Part shown: one piece after another, positions 1 through 11,397 of the stretch | How the letters are laid out: the number at the start of each line of letters is the position of its first letter | Position numbering within the stretch: position 1 is the first letter of the stretch | Source: Melampsora larici-populina 98AG31 | Taxonomy: Eukaryota; Basidiomycota; Pucciniomycetes; Pucciniales; Melampsoraceae | NCBI RefSeq assembly: GCF_000204055.1 | Contig: NW_006768792.1 | Coordinates: 731,676 to 795,675 of the forward strand | Length of the DNA stretch: 64,000 bases | Reading direction: 5' to 3' | Position numbers and translations under genes: made by a program | The notes under the pieces: generated by a model | Told to the model about the DNA's origin: nothing | What the model saw: the letters and a program-made list of their open reading frames with translations, nothing else | The model's database searches: none

Positions 1-104
1 TGTGTGTTTATTGTTTTCTATTTTCTCGTTGGGGTAAGATTTGAGATTTGTACTTTATTCTTCTAAATTTTATTCATCTCAATTTCAATCTCTCAGCTTA
101 AGCC

Positions 105-760
105 TTATGCTTCTTCGTAAGTCAATTGTACACTGGTTTCCAAGTCAAATGCACACTTCAACAGTTGCTTGAAACAGAATTTGGCAACCTGAAAATAAAC
201 TTGATATACCATTGAAATCTCCACTGGTCTTTCAAACTCCGGAAAGTCTGCCCTAAAACCAGGCACACACTTCTTTGTCTGCATCTTGAACCCTCTCAAC
301 AAGATCTCCAGTGCAAGGTCAAAATTCAAAATTCCAGATTTTTGAAAGTCTTCAGTATACATCACAATCAAAACTTGATCTCAGAAAGCTGTTTGATTCC
401 TTCAATCCTATGTTAGAGTCCTCGCTTCTTAAAGCTCCTGAGCTTTATCCCTTTGGTCAAATATAGTCATAAAAATCAAAGGAAAGTCACATCTATTCCA
501 GACCAATAGCATGGCCACAAATCATGGGGTCAGACAGACAAAGCTGCAGCCTATCAATGAAAGGTTTCATCAGCCTTAATTTGTCTCATAAATTCCAACC
601 ACAGAATTTGATATCCTCCAAGTGCAAGTCTTTCTCCTTGGCCAGAGGGGGCATAATAGAGATCTTCTTTTGCACTTTTTCAAAGAGAATAAATCTGACA
701 AAAAGTCAGCTGACTGATTGATAATGTCTGTCAAACCCAACTTTATTCCAAATTGAGTCA
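105..760 (-). pseudogene. decayed coding remnant, unknown family
   Basis: On the minus strand two stretches read like coding sequence. One at about 500-690 has an uninterrupted Lys/Leu-rich stretch broken by one TGA, containing the peptide DPMICGHAIGLE. The other is an 88-codon open frame at 105-371 ending in TAA just before 105. They lie in different frames, and stops occur between them, so no single gene can be drawn. I do not recognise the family. It could be the 3' end of a host gene whose 5' part was displaced by Gypsy-1, or chance open frames. Confidence 0.25.
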
Positions 761-770
761 CAAAGGTACG

Positions 771-1109
771 TGTGAGGGTTACACAGGAGAAAATAGGTCA
801 TGGGATTAGGATCATGGGATTAGCTAGATTTCACTTTACCTTTCTCCTCAACGCCCGGCTTCGGAAAGTCCTCACTCATCTGAGAGCCTTATTTTGGACT
901 TTATGGAGCTAGGTGAGATTTACTTCTCTTATCATTTCTTTGTAGTCTTTTCATTGGATTAGTTTAGCTGACTATCTGAGAGCCTTATTTTGGACTTTCT
1001 GGAGCTAGTTTTAGCCTCGGAATATATAAAGAAGTTCATAGTTAGTGCTCTTGAGTGAGTTGTGCGGACAAAGTTTCTGGACTTCAGTGAAGGTTATACC
1101 AACCTTACA
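771..1109 (+). repeat. Gypsy-1 5' LTR
   Basis: Uninterrupted LTR of 339 bp starting TGTGAGGG and ending CTTACA. It contains two copies of a segment beginning CATCTGAGAGCC or CTATCTGAGAGCC, and an AT-rich promoter-like stretch (ATATATAAAG near 1023) that would fit a TATA box. The same sequence, cut into three pieces, forms the 3' LTR. Confidence 0.92.
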
Positions 1110-1334
1110 CTTTTGTTAACTATTTACTTTGAATATACCCCGGATTTTCTCTGTTATCAGATTCCTGTCAAATCTGTCAATTGGTCATTTTTTTTTCAAA
1201 CATAAACTCAATCTGTTTCAGCTATACCTACTCTCTGTCAACAAGTTTCATCAAAGTCAATTGACTTTCCCATCACATCTCCCCTACAACTCTATCATAT
1301 AACATAAGGATCTTAGTTGTTTCTCACCTTTCAG

Positions 1335-2124
1335 ATGACCAAACGGTTATCTTTTAAACCGGATAATTTTCTTGACAATTCCAATATCTTATTGAAACAA
1401 GCTCAAAAGGGAAAACAGACGATTGAATTGCAGGACGGTGATTCACCTCCGGCACCCCCACCTCCCAAGTTTAATTGGAGATCAGAGGTGTCCATTTCAG
1501 GATCACCTGCCAACACAGACCGCACCCTTTACACATCGGGGTTTGGTAGAACACAGAGTGTGCCGGGATCAGCACGACCTACCTTCTCACCACCATCTAT
1601 ATTGCCAGTGGCGTCAGAGTCTACGGTCATTAACCTAAACTTCCAGAAACTACTGGGACAACTAGATCAGACACCATGCGTACCTGGACATCTATCTGAT
1701 GAATCTACTCCTGCACCGGTTACGCTCACTCTACCAAAAGTGTGCCTGAGGAGATGGATACTATCAAGTCCTTAAGACGTGAAGTCACACGGTTGAAGAT
1801 GCAGAACAAATTCTTGGAGGAGTCTCAAAAGCAAACAACTCACCTCCAGAACTTGTTCAGGCAATTTTTGAAAGGAAGATCACGTGAAGATTTGACTCAG
1901 TGAGCCAATCTAGCGTGGGCAATTTGTCCAGATCCTTGGCCAACCCATTCAATTGGTACACCCATCTAGAACCCTTGACACCAACACCCTTACCAAAATC
2001 AGTGACAGTCAGCACACAATGCACAGGAGTGACAACCCTTCGGGAGCAACCTCAGCCCTCCAGCGCGCCAGCTACTATGACGGGCACAACCCCTCGACTG
2101 TCGTCAACACCACTAGAAGGCTAA
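1335..2124 (+). pseudogene. Gypsy-1 gag, 5' part, frameshifted
   Basis: The frame opening at 1335 (MTKRLSF) runs to 1775 and includes a proline run (PPAPPPP). It then loses frame; 1900-2124 is open in another frame and is rich in Ser, Thr and Pro. The position directly after the 5' LTR and the low-complexity composition fit the variable N-terminus of a Gag protein. No conserved Gag motif is visible, so the identity rests on position. At least one frameshift separates the two parts. Confidence 0.5.
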
Positions 2125-2214
2125 CGTGTCACGTGGGCAGACACCGTTCGTCAACCATCAACGGTGTAGAACTTATAAGCCAACAAGGGTTATACAGAGC
2201 TGGAAGAGGATAAT

Positions 2215-3720
2215 CTACTGATAAAAATGACTAGTAGAAGTTGTCTAAGGACTGCTCTTCTAAAACAACACAATCAGAAAGAGAAACTGTTGTATTGGGT
2301 ACAGATAAGGCACCAGATAAATATAACTTTCACACGTATTTTAACTTCAAAAGCACAGTTTTTATTACTATCAACACTGCCATAGTGTTATTCCCAGATG
2401 ATAACAAAAGAAAATAAGCAATATCTCAATGATATTATTCCCAATAAGTCTATTTTTGACTGTAACACTAAAGTAAATTTCTCTTTATAGCTATAATAAA
2501 TGGTGTATTTAAGTGACCAGGTACTATTAAAATAAGTTTATGATGATAGACAAAATAATAACTGCGTAAATGATAAAGAAAAAAGGGGAACAACAGTACC
2601 AGAATCATCTAAAAGTATATATAACAATGTACTCCAACTTTCAAAATGGTCAACAGCCTCAAAACCAATCAAATCCACCCAAAAATCCCTAAAAACCCTA
2701 TGATGATGCAATGTAATGATCTTGTTACTAATAAATGATGTAATTTTCACAGCCAAAAGTGATCAATGACGCAATAATATGATTTACAGCACTTCATATG
2801 ATGAATACAGGTGATTTTTTCCTTGTAAACTAGCTGAAAACCAAATTTTGAGATTACAAATTTTTCCAGATGAGGTCCGATTTTTGATTACTAAAGTGCA
2901 TCTTGTAGCCCTCGTGATACTGATCATTTATCACCCCCATATGACCTATTTCTGATGAGTGATGAGTAAGATATTGAGCTGTGAAGTTAAGGCTTTTAGT
3001 GTTACATGTTGACTTGTCACTGTAAATTCGAGTCTCACACCAATGTTTTATTTGCCTTATAACTTTTTACATACACCACCACTACTAATGATTTAAATTT
3101 TGTACCTTACGTAATCCACTCTTCTGCGTTGAATGAGCTATTTACGAACCTAATCTGACGTCATTTGACATTTGTAATTAGCTGAAAAACTTCATTTTTG
3201 ACAAAATTCACCCATTTTCTTCACTTTTCACAGCTGCTACTCTCTGTTTCTTGCTCATGTAATATGACACCATCCTCTATAGCCTTAAATATCCCAGAAA
3301 ATCCTCTTGGCAACCTTAAATCCCACTATTACCACCATTACATATGCAAACTACATGTATGCCCTTTGTTCACCAACTTCGAAAAAGTACCTTTTCCGTA
3401 ATAACCTCCATTTCTGCTTATCAACTTTCACGATGAAAATTGTTACTGACTAACATAATGCTCCTCTTTCATATTCTAACCCTACTAAACCCATAAACCT
3501 AATATTGATACTCTCAAAACCATTTCCAACCTGTATACCTCTATTTTTGAGTTTTTCTTATGTTTTTTTTTCTTTCTTTCTTTTTGTAATCTGTTTGTTA
3601 ATAGTTTATACTTATCTTATTAAGTTTGTTTAAATGATAAAATGATGTAAATACTAAACTATATGTAATATAATTGATGTAATTCAAAATTCAATTTTCT
3701 TTGATTTTTTGATTGGTCTC
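2215..3720. other. AT-rich segment without genes inside Gypsy-1 gag
   Basis: About 1.5 kb of AT-rich sequence with stops in all frames separates the Gag-like pieces at 1900-2124 and 3726-3960. It probably represents an inserted or decayed element. I looked for terminal inverted repeats and target duplications at its edges and saw none. A homopyrimidine stretch lies near 3560-3590. Confidence 0.4.
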
Positions 3721-3725
3721 ATAGA

Positions 3726-3960
3726 TTGATTACCACAACGGTTTCAAGACCTACATTGACTCAGACACCTGTAAAGACACCTAACACATTGCATTTTGCA
3801 CCGATTGTTCAAGACTTTGCTATGCATCGCCCTTCTCCACTCCGCATGATCTTGCCACCCTATCATCCCGTACTGGAGAACTCATTCCCAGACCACACAG
3901 AGGGGCGCCTGTTGCCTAGTCAGATTGTCAATACCCTGGCAAGCGCTAACGCCTCAATGC
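3726..3960 (+). pseudogene. Gypsy-1 gag fragment
   Basis: Open frame with a Pro/His-rich translation (TPVKTPNTLHFAPIVQD, ending near SANASMHC). It lies between the AT-rich segment and the MITE that starts near 4041, and reads in the same direction as the Gag piece that follows. Identity as Gag is by position only. Confidence 0.4.
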
Positions 3961-4040
3961 ACTGTAAACATCATTCAACTTCCCCAATTTGGCAGAGGAA
4001 AATGATTAATAGTACAGTTTTTCATAAAAGAATCTAATAC

Positions 4041-4500
4041 TGCACACCTGGGCCATTTCACCCACACTACATATGTGCAGCAAGCTAAGTCAATAGTTGT
4101 CTATCATGTACATACAGGTCTGCTCAGTTTTTTGCCCATCAGAATAAATAAATCACATGTTATACCACATGTAACTTTTTCGACTTTGAAATTTTTTTCC
4201 CAAAAATTCACTACATATAATTCTGTAGCTGCTCAGGCAATATTGTTGAAGCTATGTCTTAGTAACAGAAAGTGTGTTACATGCAGTTGAGTTGATGAGA
4301 TCACACCAAAACATTGAGTCAGTGTATGTAGTCAATCTTTTGGAAGCTTTTTTCAATCTGAAAGAAGTTACAGCATGTATTACATATGAATAACTTGTCC
4401 TGATGAGCAGATAACTGAGCAGAACTGTATGTACATGATAACCACATATTCACTGAGCCTGCTACACATATGTAGTGTGGGTGTTATGGCTCAGGTGTGG
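4041..4500. mobile_element. MITE with about 40-bp terminal inverted repeats, in Gypsy-1 gag
   Basis: The sequence beginning CTGCACACCTGGGCC (4040-4083, continuing through CCCACACTACATATGTG) returns as its reverse complement at 4458-4500 (CACATATGTAGTGTGGG ... GGCTCAGGTGTGGAG). The interior has no coding potential. No clear target duplication is visible, so the exact ends and superfamily are open. The Gag frame is open again directly downstream. Confidence 0.65.
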
Positions 4501-5430
4501 AGTGATAGACCATTTTATGACAAATCATACTCCCAATCATTTTTCCCTGCCCACTTGGGGAACCCGAATAATGTCTGCAGTGATGACAGCAGATTGCGTG
4601 AAACTGAGCAATTTGCCAAAGTTCACGCGGAAGTTTGGCAAGCCATTGGACCTGTCCCATTGGAGATCAGTGATAGAGGAAACTTTGAAGTTAAAAATAT
4701 CACCAATGACCGTGAGAAACTAAAGCTGCTCGGATCCTTGATCAATGGTGAAGAAATGGGGTTGTGGTATCAATCTAATAAGGAGGATCTGCCACAAATG
4801 AAGTGGGCAGACGTGATGAACACCATGGCAACGGGTACACTACCACATGCCTGGGTATCCAACACAGAAGGAGCTTTACAAAAATTGGAAATGTGGTTGA
4901 CTGAATCATTTGAAGCTTATGTTAACAGGGCTCAAGGCCTTCACCGATTGTTGAAACGCTTAGGCCGCACAATCAATCTTCAATTAGCAGAGTACATCAC
5001 ATGGGGTGCTCCTCAGCTATTTCTTGATATGAGCAAACGCAAAAAGCTTCTAGAGGCAAAGCCATTCTCATTCCCGGTTTTCAAGGACACAGCCAATGGG
5101 ATTTGGCGCTTCCTGGTCCACAGCAAGCTTCATCCAGACCCAAGTACTAAGACCAAGGCTACCGCGTTGACTGGAAGCGTTAATCAAAACTTCATGACAC
5201 CCAATCAAAACCCTTTTTGCACCAGAACTGATGAAGAGCAAGCCAATAATGGTTGGCGCTAACACGAATATCTCAGAAAATCTGGAATATGTGCAGTATG
5301 TAAGGAAAGGTGCAATAACCCAAACTGCACCAAACAAAATGCTCGGTTTCTGTCGGATCCAGCCAACTTGGATGCTGGACCTTGCCCAACACGCTCAACT
5401 ACGGGAAGCTGACCTTCACAGCCAGGCATG
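4501..5430 (+). pseudogene. Gypsy-1 gag, capsid-like region and Cys knuckle
   Basis: The open frame from about 4501 to 5262 reads as a conserved Gag-like region (for example LLKRLGRTINLQLAEY and GIWRFLVHSKLHPDP). A TAA stop at 5260-5262 breaks it. The same frame continues past the stop into a cysteine motif, CAVCKERCNNPNC, near 5290-5330. This is a CxxC-type knuckle rather than the classical CCHC, as seen in some fungal Ty3 elements. A further shifted frame follows toward the protease. Confidence 0.6.
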
Positions 5431-5574
5431 CCAACCCAACCACCGGCAGGAAGACCTACCAATGCATCTCCTTCAACAAGGGTCGCATCTGTGGATACCT
5501 TCCCAGACATCCTTGTCAAAGATATTGCTGCATATGAAGAGGCTGATAAATTTTGAGAGGCACCAGTTGAGACC

Positions 5575-6066
5575 TTGGCTAAAGAGGAGATGAGGTGCCT
5601 CCCAGAGGTCCCAGTTTCTCCAATTATCTTGGAACTGACCTGTAATGGAAATCTTGTTCGTGCGCTTATTCAGTCCGGTGCAGGGACAAACCTTCTGTCA
5701 GACAAGATGGCAAGTGAATTACGCCTGGCTCAACAACCACTGGTGGCTCCTGTTGAGGTGCGTTTAGCAATCAATACTCAGGGAGCACCTGTTGTGTTGA
5801 AGCATTTCGCAATTGCTAACATCAAGTCGGAAAATCCTAGGTTACAGTTTGGGGCAGTTTTCTTCAAGCTGGCACCATTGGGGGGAAGTTATGATATGAT
5901 TCTGGGTTCACCATTTCTCTCAAAGTTCAAATTAGATGTGTCTGTCCATCGCCGTTGTGTGCTACATATACCTAGTGGAAAAGTCTTATATGAAAAAGAA
6001 ATGCAAGCAGAGTTTCAAAGGTTGATGTGTGCAGTCAAGGCTCGGACCTCATCTAATCTACCGTAA
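5575..6066 (+). pseudogene. Gypsy-1 retropepsin-like protease, catalytic Asp missing
   Basis: The translation contains a retropepsin-like region: LVRALIQSGAGTNLLSDK, a middle part, then YDMILGSPFLSKFKLDV. The second motif fits the family's conserved ILG region. The family signature D-S/T-G is here Q-S-G, so the catalytic aspartate is absent. The frame stops at 6064-6066, where foreign sequence begins; the next Gypsy-1 coding sequence (reverse transcriptase) resumes near 16690, more than 10 kb downstream. Protease identity is fairly secure from both motifs together. Confidence 0.7.
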
Positions 6067-6354
6067 TGTTATGGATAATCCATAACGTTACGTTAGACCG
6101 TATTCAGCACTGACCGTGTCGTCCAATAACCAGTTTTGGTACAGTAGGACCATTACGTATCGTATCGCGGTGACCATCTGAAGCTCAGATTTCGGTCATT
6201 GCGGGCAATACCCGAATCGCTCCGCTCTAGATAGCTGTTTCGGAGCGATTTCGGAGCGGATTTGGAACCCGCTATGACCTCCGCAGTCCATAGCGGAAAC
6301 CGCGCACCGAACTCGAGCCCCAGACTTTTCCATAGCGAAAGGACCGCTACGCAA

Positions 6355-6674
6355 TGTTGGGATAGTCCTGCATGACTTTTAATTCTTTATGTAAAAGTCC
6401 TGTGAGACTAACCCATGATACGTAGAATCTAAGTGTGTGCTCAACAAACATATTACATCATGTGAAAACCGTTATGTAAAAGTTTCACTATATAAATCCT
6501 ACTGGAGCAGTCAAGGAAAGGTGCTTCTTCTTCACCTTTCCTTTGTCTCTTTCTCTGACTGTTCCAGGTAGGATTTCTCTCTGTTTTCTGTTTCTCTGTT
6601 TTTTGTCTGATTTAGTCCGTGAAATTTACACACCTTTCCTTTGTCTCTTTCTCTGACTGTTCCAGAGCTCAAGA
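6355..6674 (+). repeat. Copia 5' LTR
   Basis: 320 bp, starts TGTTGGGATAG. It holds two direct copies of an internal segment (CACCTTTCCTTTGTCTC through CTGACTGTTCCAG), about 98 bp apart, and a TATA-like ACTATATAAATCC near 6488 that probably marks the promoter. The canonical CA end may be at 6671, with the last three shared bases lying between LTR and primer site. Confidence 0.93.
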
Positions 6675-6690
6675 GGTTATGAGCCCAGCG
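6675..6690 (+). promoter_or_regulatory. Copia primer binding site, half-tRNA type
   Basis: GGTTATGAGCCCAGCG is complementary to the anticodon arm of eukaryotic initiator tRNA-Met (core GGGCTCATAACC) rather than to a tRNA 3' end. Drosophila copia and yeast Ty5 are known to prime from an initiator tRNA half cut in the anticodon loop; the same mechanism is inferred here. Confidence 0.7.
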
Positions 6691-6846
6691 TCTACCGACT
6701 GAATTAAAACCATATCTCAATTCCTAGTTCTTCGAACGACTCAATTAGCTTCTTGAATCTACTTTCTAAAACTCTAATCATCATCGCACATCTGCTTCAA
6801 TCTTCTCTCGTCTGTATCCTTCGTTTCGGAAAGGTCCGAAGGAACA

Positions 6847-9800
6847 ATGACCGACAGTACAGATAAGACAATCAAACTATCTGGGATTACTCCACTCCGT
6901 CCCCCCGGTGACGACTCCAATTATCTCGATTGGGAGTTTAAAATCGAACTTGCTCTTGAAGATGCCAAGCTCTCGTACGTCCTACAGCCCATCGTAGCGA
7001 AGGACCGTCCATCAGGTTGGGATGTCGACAACACCAAAGCCTGTACCTTGATCTCGAGGTCTATCGAAGACGGTAACCTCAAATACATCAAGCCGCATCG
7101 AAGAGATGCAGCAGGGATGTGGGGTTCACTACGTCTTGCGCATGAGGACTCCACGTCTGGAGGCCGCATGCATCTCCTTCACCGTCTCATCACTACCCGA
7201 ATGGATGGTGACAATGTCATTTCTCACATCGACAAGCTCCACACCGTCTATGAACGTCTCGACTCTCTGATCACGAGCGAATCTCCTCTCACCGTCGATG
7301 AAATCTTCACCACATCTATTTTAACCTCTCTTCCGGTTGACTGGCTGCCCGTCGTGACTCCACTTATGCAACGCACCACCGTCAACTCAGCTACCGTCAT
7401 CCGAGCCATCAAAAATGAAGTGACCCGACGTAAGACCTCGCTTGATCAATCATCTGAAACTGTTGCAGCAAGAGCAAACGCAACTCGAGCTTCCGGTTTT
7501 CGACCTCAGTCTGGTCCATCACGTAATACTAAGTTCTGCACTTACTGTAAGAGACGTAATCATGAGGTTGCGAACTGTTGGATAAAAGAAACGGATGAAG
7601 GTCGACCGTCCTCCACTTCTTCTCGAAGGGGTGTATCATCTCGAGCGTCAAACAACTCCTCTCGTTTCACTACCAAAGCTGGTAAGACTTCGGTGCTTAC
7701 TCTCGACTTTAGCGATGATGAAGAAGAATCAGTCAACGAAGAAAACTTCGTTCAAGTCAAATCCGCTAAAGTTGTCTCCGCCAAAGCTGTGAACGTGTCC
7801 GATTGGAATATTGACTCAGGTTGTTCGCTTTCAATGACGCCACATGAATCATCTATCACCGGTCTTGAAAACTCGAAGAAAGTCATCCAATTAGCCGACT
7901 CATCATCTATTAAAGCTACTCACTCTGGAACAACTGTCTTACCTATGAATGGAAATGATCACCATCACCGTACTCTACTTGTTCCAGCGCTTCAAGAACC
8001 GCTTCTCTCAGTTTCTTCAATCTGCGATGATGGTTTCATACTCGTGTTCAACAAATCCTCTTGCTCATTCTATCGAGCTGACGATGTATCCATCACCTCA
8101 GCACCGGTCAGCACTGGTTACCGAAGAGGCAACTTGTACTACTTGGCTGCTAAGGTGGATGAACCATGTTCAAATTTGGCTTTGGATAAATTTTCTGATT
8201 CCACTCTTCTTCACTGGCATCGAAAACTAGGTCATATAGGACTCAAATCGCTGAAGAAACTTCTATCAACATCCGGGATCAAGCCTGATATCATGAATGA
8301 GATAGATGTTCAAAGGTGTCCTGTGTGTGTCAAGTCCAAGATGGCAAGAAGCTCCTTTAAATCTCGCTCAGACCACAGATCCACGTCTGTAGGTGCTCTA
8401 ATTCACTCCGATGTGTGTAGTTTTGAGGTGTCATCGCGAGAAGGATATAAATATTTTGTAACTTTCATCGACGATTACTCAAAGTTTACTATCATGTATC
8501 CCATGAAATCTAAGAGTGATGTCTTTTCTTGCTTCAAAGCTTTTCGATCCAAGTTTGAGCTACACCTATCCGCCTCCATCAAGAAACTGCGAACAGATAA
8601 TGGAGGGGAGTATCTATCAAAGGAGTTTTCATCCTACTTAACGGACTGTGGCATTGAGCATTTTCCCGGTCCTCCTCATTCTCCTCAACTAAATGGCGTG
8701 TCTGAAAGGGCAAATCGCACTATCAACAATCACATCCGATGCTCCCTTCTCAGTTCAGGTCTTCCCAAAAGCTTTTGGGTTGATGCCTTACGCTTTCTTG
8801 CTCATTCTCTCAACTCTATCCCCTGTTTCACTCCTTTGGGTTTTAAGTCTCCTTGTTCTCTCGTCTCTACTTCCCCAGTTGACCTGTCCAAACTTCATGC
8901 TTTTGGTTGTGAGGTCTACTTTAAAGTCCCTGAAGCAAATCGTCTCAAACTCGATCCCAAAGCCAGGCGTGCTGTTCTTCTGTCATACCTTCCTGATGGA
9001 AATGGTTACAACTTATGGGACATCACCAATAAGAAGGTGGTCAAATCTAGAGATGTCATCTTTAATGATGATGTCTTTCCATCGCTCGAAAAATCTCCTC
9101 CCTCTCCGTCCTGTAATCCACAAGTAGAAATACCGTGGCCTTCATCTGAAAAGCATCCTCCGTCTCAGAGACATAGACGTCTGTCAACATCCATCCATAA
9201 TCCATCTCGTAAACCACTCAGCCCATCCTCGTTCTCAGTCTTATCAAAGACTCCTCCTTGTCAAACTCAAAACACAGATCTTAATACCTCTACCATTTCT
9301 CCTCCTATTGTGTCTTCTTCCTTGTCTCCCTCTGTTGTGGTGCGCACTCCTTCAATTGACATACCTACTCGTACGAGGCCATCGCCACCAAACAGTGTAA
9401 TCCCTACTAGGCGTCCATCTACTCCCCCACGAAGAAACCCCTCTCGCTCGAAGAAGATCTGCAATGTTACCTCACCACCTCAACTGTCTCCTGATCATGC
9501 TCCTCAACCATCCTCCTCTCCTCGAAATGAATCTCCGTCTCCGCAAGCCAAACCTCCATCATCTACGGTCCCAGGCCATTCAAAACCTCAACCACAAGAA
9601 GTCATCAAAGTGCTGAGTGAGGCTGCCCCATTACCACCGAGAAGGTCCATTCGCGCTCGCAACCAACCTCAACGACTTGGCAACTTTGTGAACCTAGCAT
9701 CCTTGACTGAAGACGCATGCGATACACCGAAGACGTGGAAACAGCTACTGCTTTCGCCAAACAAAGACCGATGGCTCAAGGCAGCTGACACGGAGTACTC

Positions 9801-11259
9801 CTCACTAATTGGAATGGGTACGTGGCGTTTAGTTCCTCGTCCGGAAAAACGTAAAATCATCAAATCCAAATGGGTATTTAAGGTGAAACGTCGGGTCGAT
9901 AATACCATCATCAAATTGAAAGCTCGTCTGGTGGCAATGGGGTATGCTCAAGTCGAAGGAATTGACTATACAGAAGTCTTTGCTCCGACCACTAAGTTGG
10001 AGACTCTCCGCCTAGCTCTCTCCCTCATGGCATCGAAGAGGTGGTCTGGACGACAAGTTGACATCAAGACAGCTTTTCTGAACGGGCATCTTGATGAACC
10101 CGTTTATATGTCTCAACCGCCAGGTTACGAAGATCCCAATAATCCGGATTGGGTTTGTGAAGTTATCCGATCAATCTACGGTTTGAAGCAATCTCCGAGG
10201 CAGTGGAATCGGGAGTTGCATGCTGTTCTCATCACGTTGGGTCTTCAACAATCATCCTATGACCCCACTCTCTACTTTCGTCTCAAGGACAAGAAACTGG
10301 TTGGAATGGTCACCGTTCACGTCGATGACCTTTCGGTTTTAGGTCCCGATGACTTTGTCAACTCCTTCATCACCGATCTCTCCTCTCGTTTCGAAATCTC
10401 ATCAAACGAAGAACTTCATCATTTCTTATCTCTCGACATACGACGAGATGTGGATAAGAAACTGGTGTTTCTAAATCAAGCACATTACATCAAAGAGTTA
10501 GGTGAAAAGTTCTTGCCATCAACTCATGTCTCGATTCACACACCTACCGACTCCAATTTCAAAGATCTCATGCCTCGACGGGAAGATGAGCCAAAGTCGA
10601 GTGGCCACTACCAAAGTCTGCTTGGCGCCCTTCTATGGGTGGCTCAATGCACAAGAGCCGACATTTCATTCGCTATCAGTCGACTATCACAGTTCCTGCG
10701 TGATCCTTCGGAGTCTCACTGGCTTGCAGCAGTACGAGTGTTAAATTATCTTCTAACAACATCTCATCTCAGGCTCACTCTCGGAGGTACACCAACTATC
10801 TCTGGTTACTCTGACTCGGACTGGGCCGAGGACAGGCACGATCGTAAATCAACATCTGGCTACACCTATCGTTGGGGCCAAGGAGCGGTCTCGTGGAAGT
10901 CTCGCAAGCAATCGACGGTCTCTCTCTCAAGTACAGAGGCCGAATATAAAGCGCTATCAGATTCAAGTCGTGAGGGTATCTGGCTAAAGAACCTATTGTC
11001 TGAACTCCACATCAATGCGCCGTCAGCTATCCCTCTTCATGTGGACAATGAAGGAGCGGAAGCACTGGCAAAGAACCCTCAGCATCATTCAAGAACAAAA
11101 CATATACACACAAGGTATCACTATGTTAGAGAATGTGTTCAAAACGGGTCAATTCAAGTGAAGCATGTAGCTTCAAAGGACATGTTAGCTGATATGCTGA
11201 CAAAACCTTTAGGACGTGTAATGCTACAGTCTCATCGAACATTATTTGGCATTGTGTGA
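6847..11259 (+). CDS. Copia gag-pol polyprotein, 1470 aa
   Basis: A single unbroken frame encodes the whole polyprotein. In order it shows: a Gag region; a CCHC zinc knuckle CTYCKRRNHEVANC (about residue 230); a retropepsin motif NIDSGCS (about 322); the GAG-pre-integrase zinc site with LHWHRKLGH and CPVC; an integrase core with HSDVC, RTDNGGEY and SERANRT (about 519, 583 and 618); a Ser/Pro-rich linker; reverse transcriptase with VDIKTAFLNG and the active site HVDD (about 1070 and 1158); and Copia RNase H with SDSDWAE and STEAEY. Integrase before RT defines Ty1/Copia. Length and motifs are complete, so it may still be able to move itself. Start chosen as the first ATG after the leader. Confidence 0.96.
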   Translation: MTDSTDKTIKLSGITPLRPPGDDSNYLDWEFKIELALEDAKLSYVLQPIVAKDRPSGWDVDNTKACTLISRSIEDGNLKYIKPHRRDAAGMWGSLRLAHEDSTSGGRMHLLHRLITTRMDGDNVISHIDKLHTVYERLDSLITSESPLTVDEIFTTSILTSLPVDWLPVVTPLMQRTTVNSATVIRAIKNEVTRRKTSLDQSSETVAARANATRASGFRPQSGPSRNTKFCTYCKRRNHEVANCWIKETDEGRPSSTSSRRGVSSRASNNSSRFTTKAGKTSVLTLDFSDDEEESVNEENFVQVKSAKVVSAKAVNVSDWNIDSGCSLSMTPHESSITGLENSKKVIQLADSSSIKATHSGTTVLPMNGNDHHHRTLLVPALQEPLLSVSSICDDGFILVFNKSSCSFYRADDVSITSAPVSTGYRRGNLYYLAAKVDEPCSNLALDKFSDSTLLHWHRKLGHIGLKSLKKLLSTSGIKPDIMNEIDVQRCPVCVKSKMARSSFKSRSDHRSTSVGALIHSDVCSFEVSSREGYKYFVTFIDDYSKFTIMYPMKSKSDVFSCFKAFRSKFELHLSASIKKLRTDNGGEYLSKEFSSYLTDCGIEHFPGPPHSPQLNGVSERANRTINNHIRCSLLSSGLPKSFWVDALRFLAHSLNSIPCFTPLGFKSPCSLVSTSPVDLSKLHAFGCEVYFKVPEANRLKLDPKARRAVLLSYLPDGNGYNLWDITNKKVVKSRDVIFNDDVFPSLEKSPPSPSCNPQVEIPWPSSEKHPPSQRHRRLSTSIHNPSRKPLSPSSFSVLSKTPPCQTQNTDLNTSTISPPIVSSSLSPSVVVRTPSIDIPTRTRPSPPNSVIPTRRPSTPPRRNPSRSKKICNVTSPPQLSPDHAPQPSSSPRNESPSPQAKPPSSTVPGHSKPQPQEVIKVLSEAAPLPPRRSIRARNQPQRLGNFVNLASLTEDACDTPKTWKQLLLSPNKDRWLKAADTEYSSLIGMGTWRLVPRPEKRKIIKSKWVFKVKRRVDNTIIKLKARLVAMGYAQVEGIDYTEVFAPTTKLETLRLALSLMASKRWSGRQVDIKTAFLNGHLDEPVYMSQPPGYEDPNNPDWVCEVIRSIYGLKQSPRQWNRELHAVLITLGLQQSSYDPTLYFRLKDKKLVGMVTVHVDDLSVLGPDDFVNSFITDLSSRFEISSNEELHHFLSLDIRRDVDKKLVFLNQAHYIKELGEKFLPSTHVSIHTPTDSNFKDLMPRREDEPKSSGHYQSLLGALLWVAQCTRADISFAISRLSQFLRDPSESHWLAAVRVLNYLLTTSHLRLTLGGTPTISGYSDSDWAEDRHDRKSTSGYTYRWGQGAVSWKSRKQSTVSLSSTEAEYKALSDSSREGIWLKNLLSELHINAPSAIPLHVDNEGAEALAKNPQHHSRTKHIHTRYHYVRECVQNGSIQVKHVASKDMLADMLTKPLGRVMLQSHRTLFGIV

Positions 11260-11384
11260 TTTTCTTTCTTTCTCTTTTCTTATTTAACATTATGTTGATT
11301 TTTTTTCTTTTTCTCTCTTTCTTTCTTTATCTTAAATTTTTTTTCTCTCTTTCCTCCTTCAAACATTATTGATGTACATGTTGT

Positions 11385-11397
11385 ACGCAAGGGGGGG
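11385..11397 (+). promoter_or_regulatory. Copia polypurine tract
   Basis: GTACGCAAGGGGGGG lies immediately before the 3' LTR start at 11398; the run of seven G with the preceding AA is the expected primer for plus-strand DNA synthesis. Confidence 0.7.

Noticed and set aside
9267..9914. Minus-strand frames inside Copia pol
   Set aside because: Antisense shadows of a verified polyprotein.
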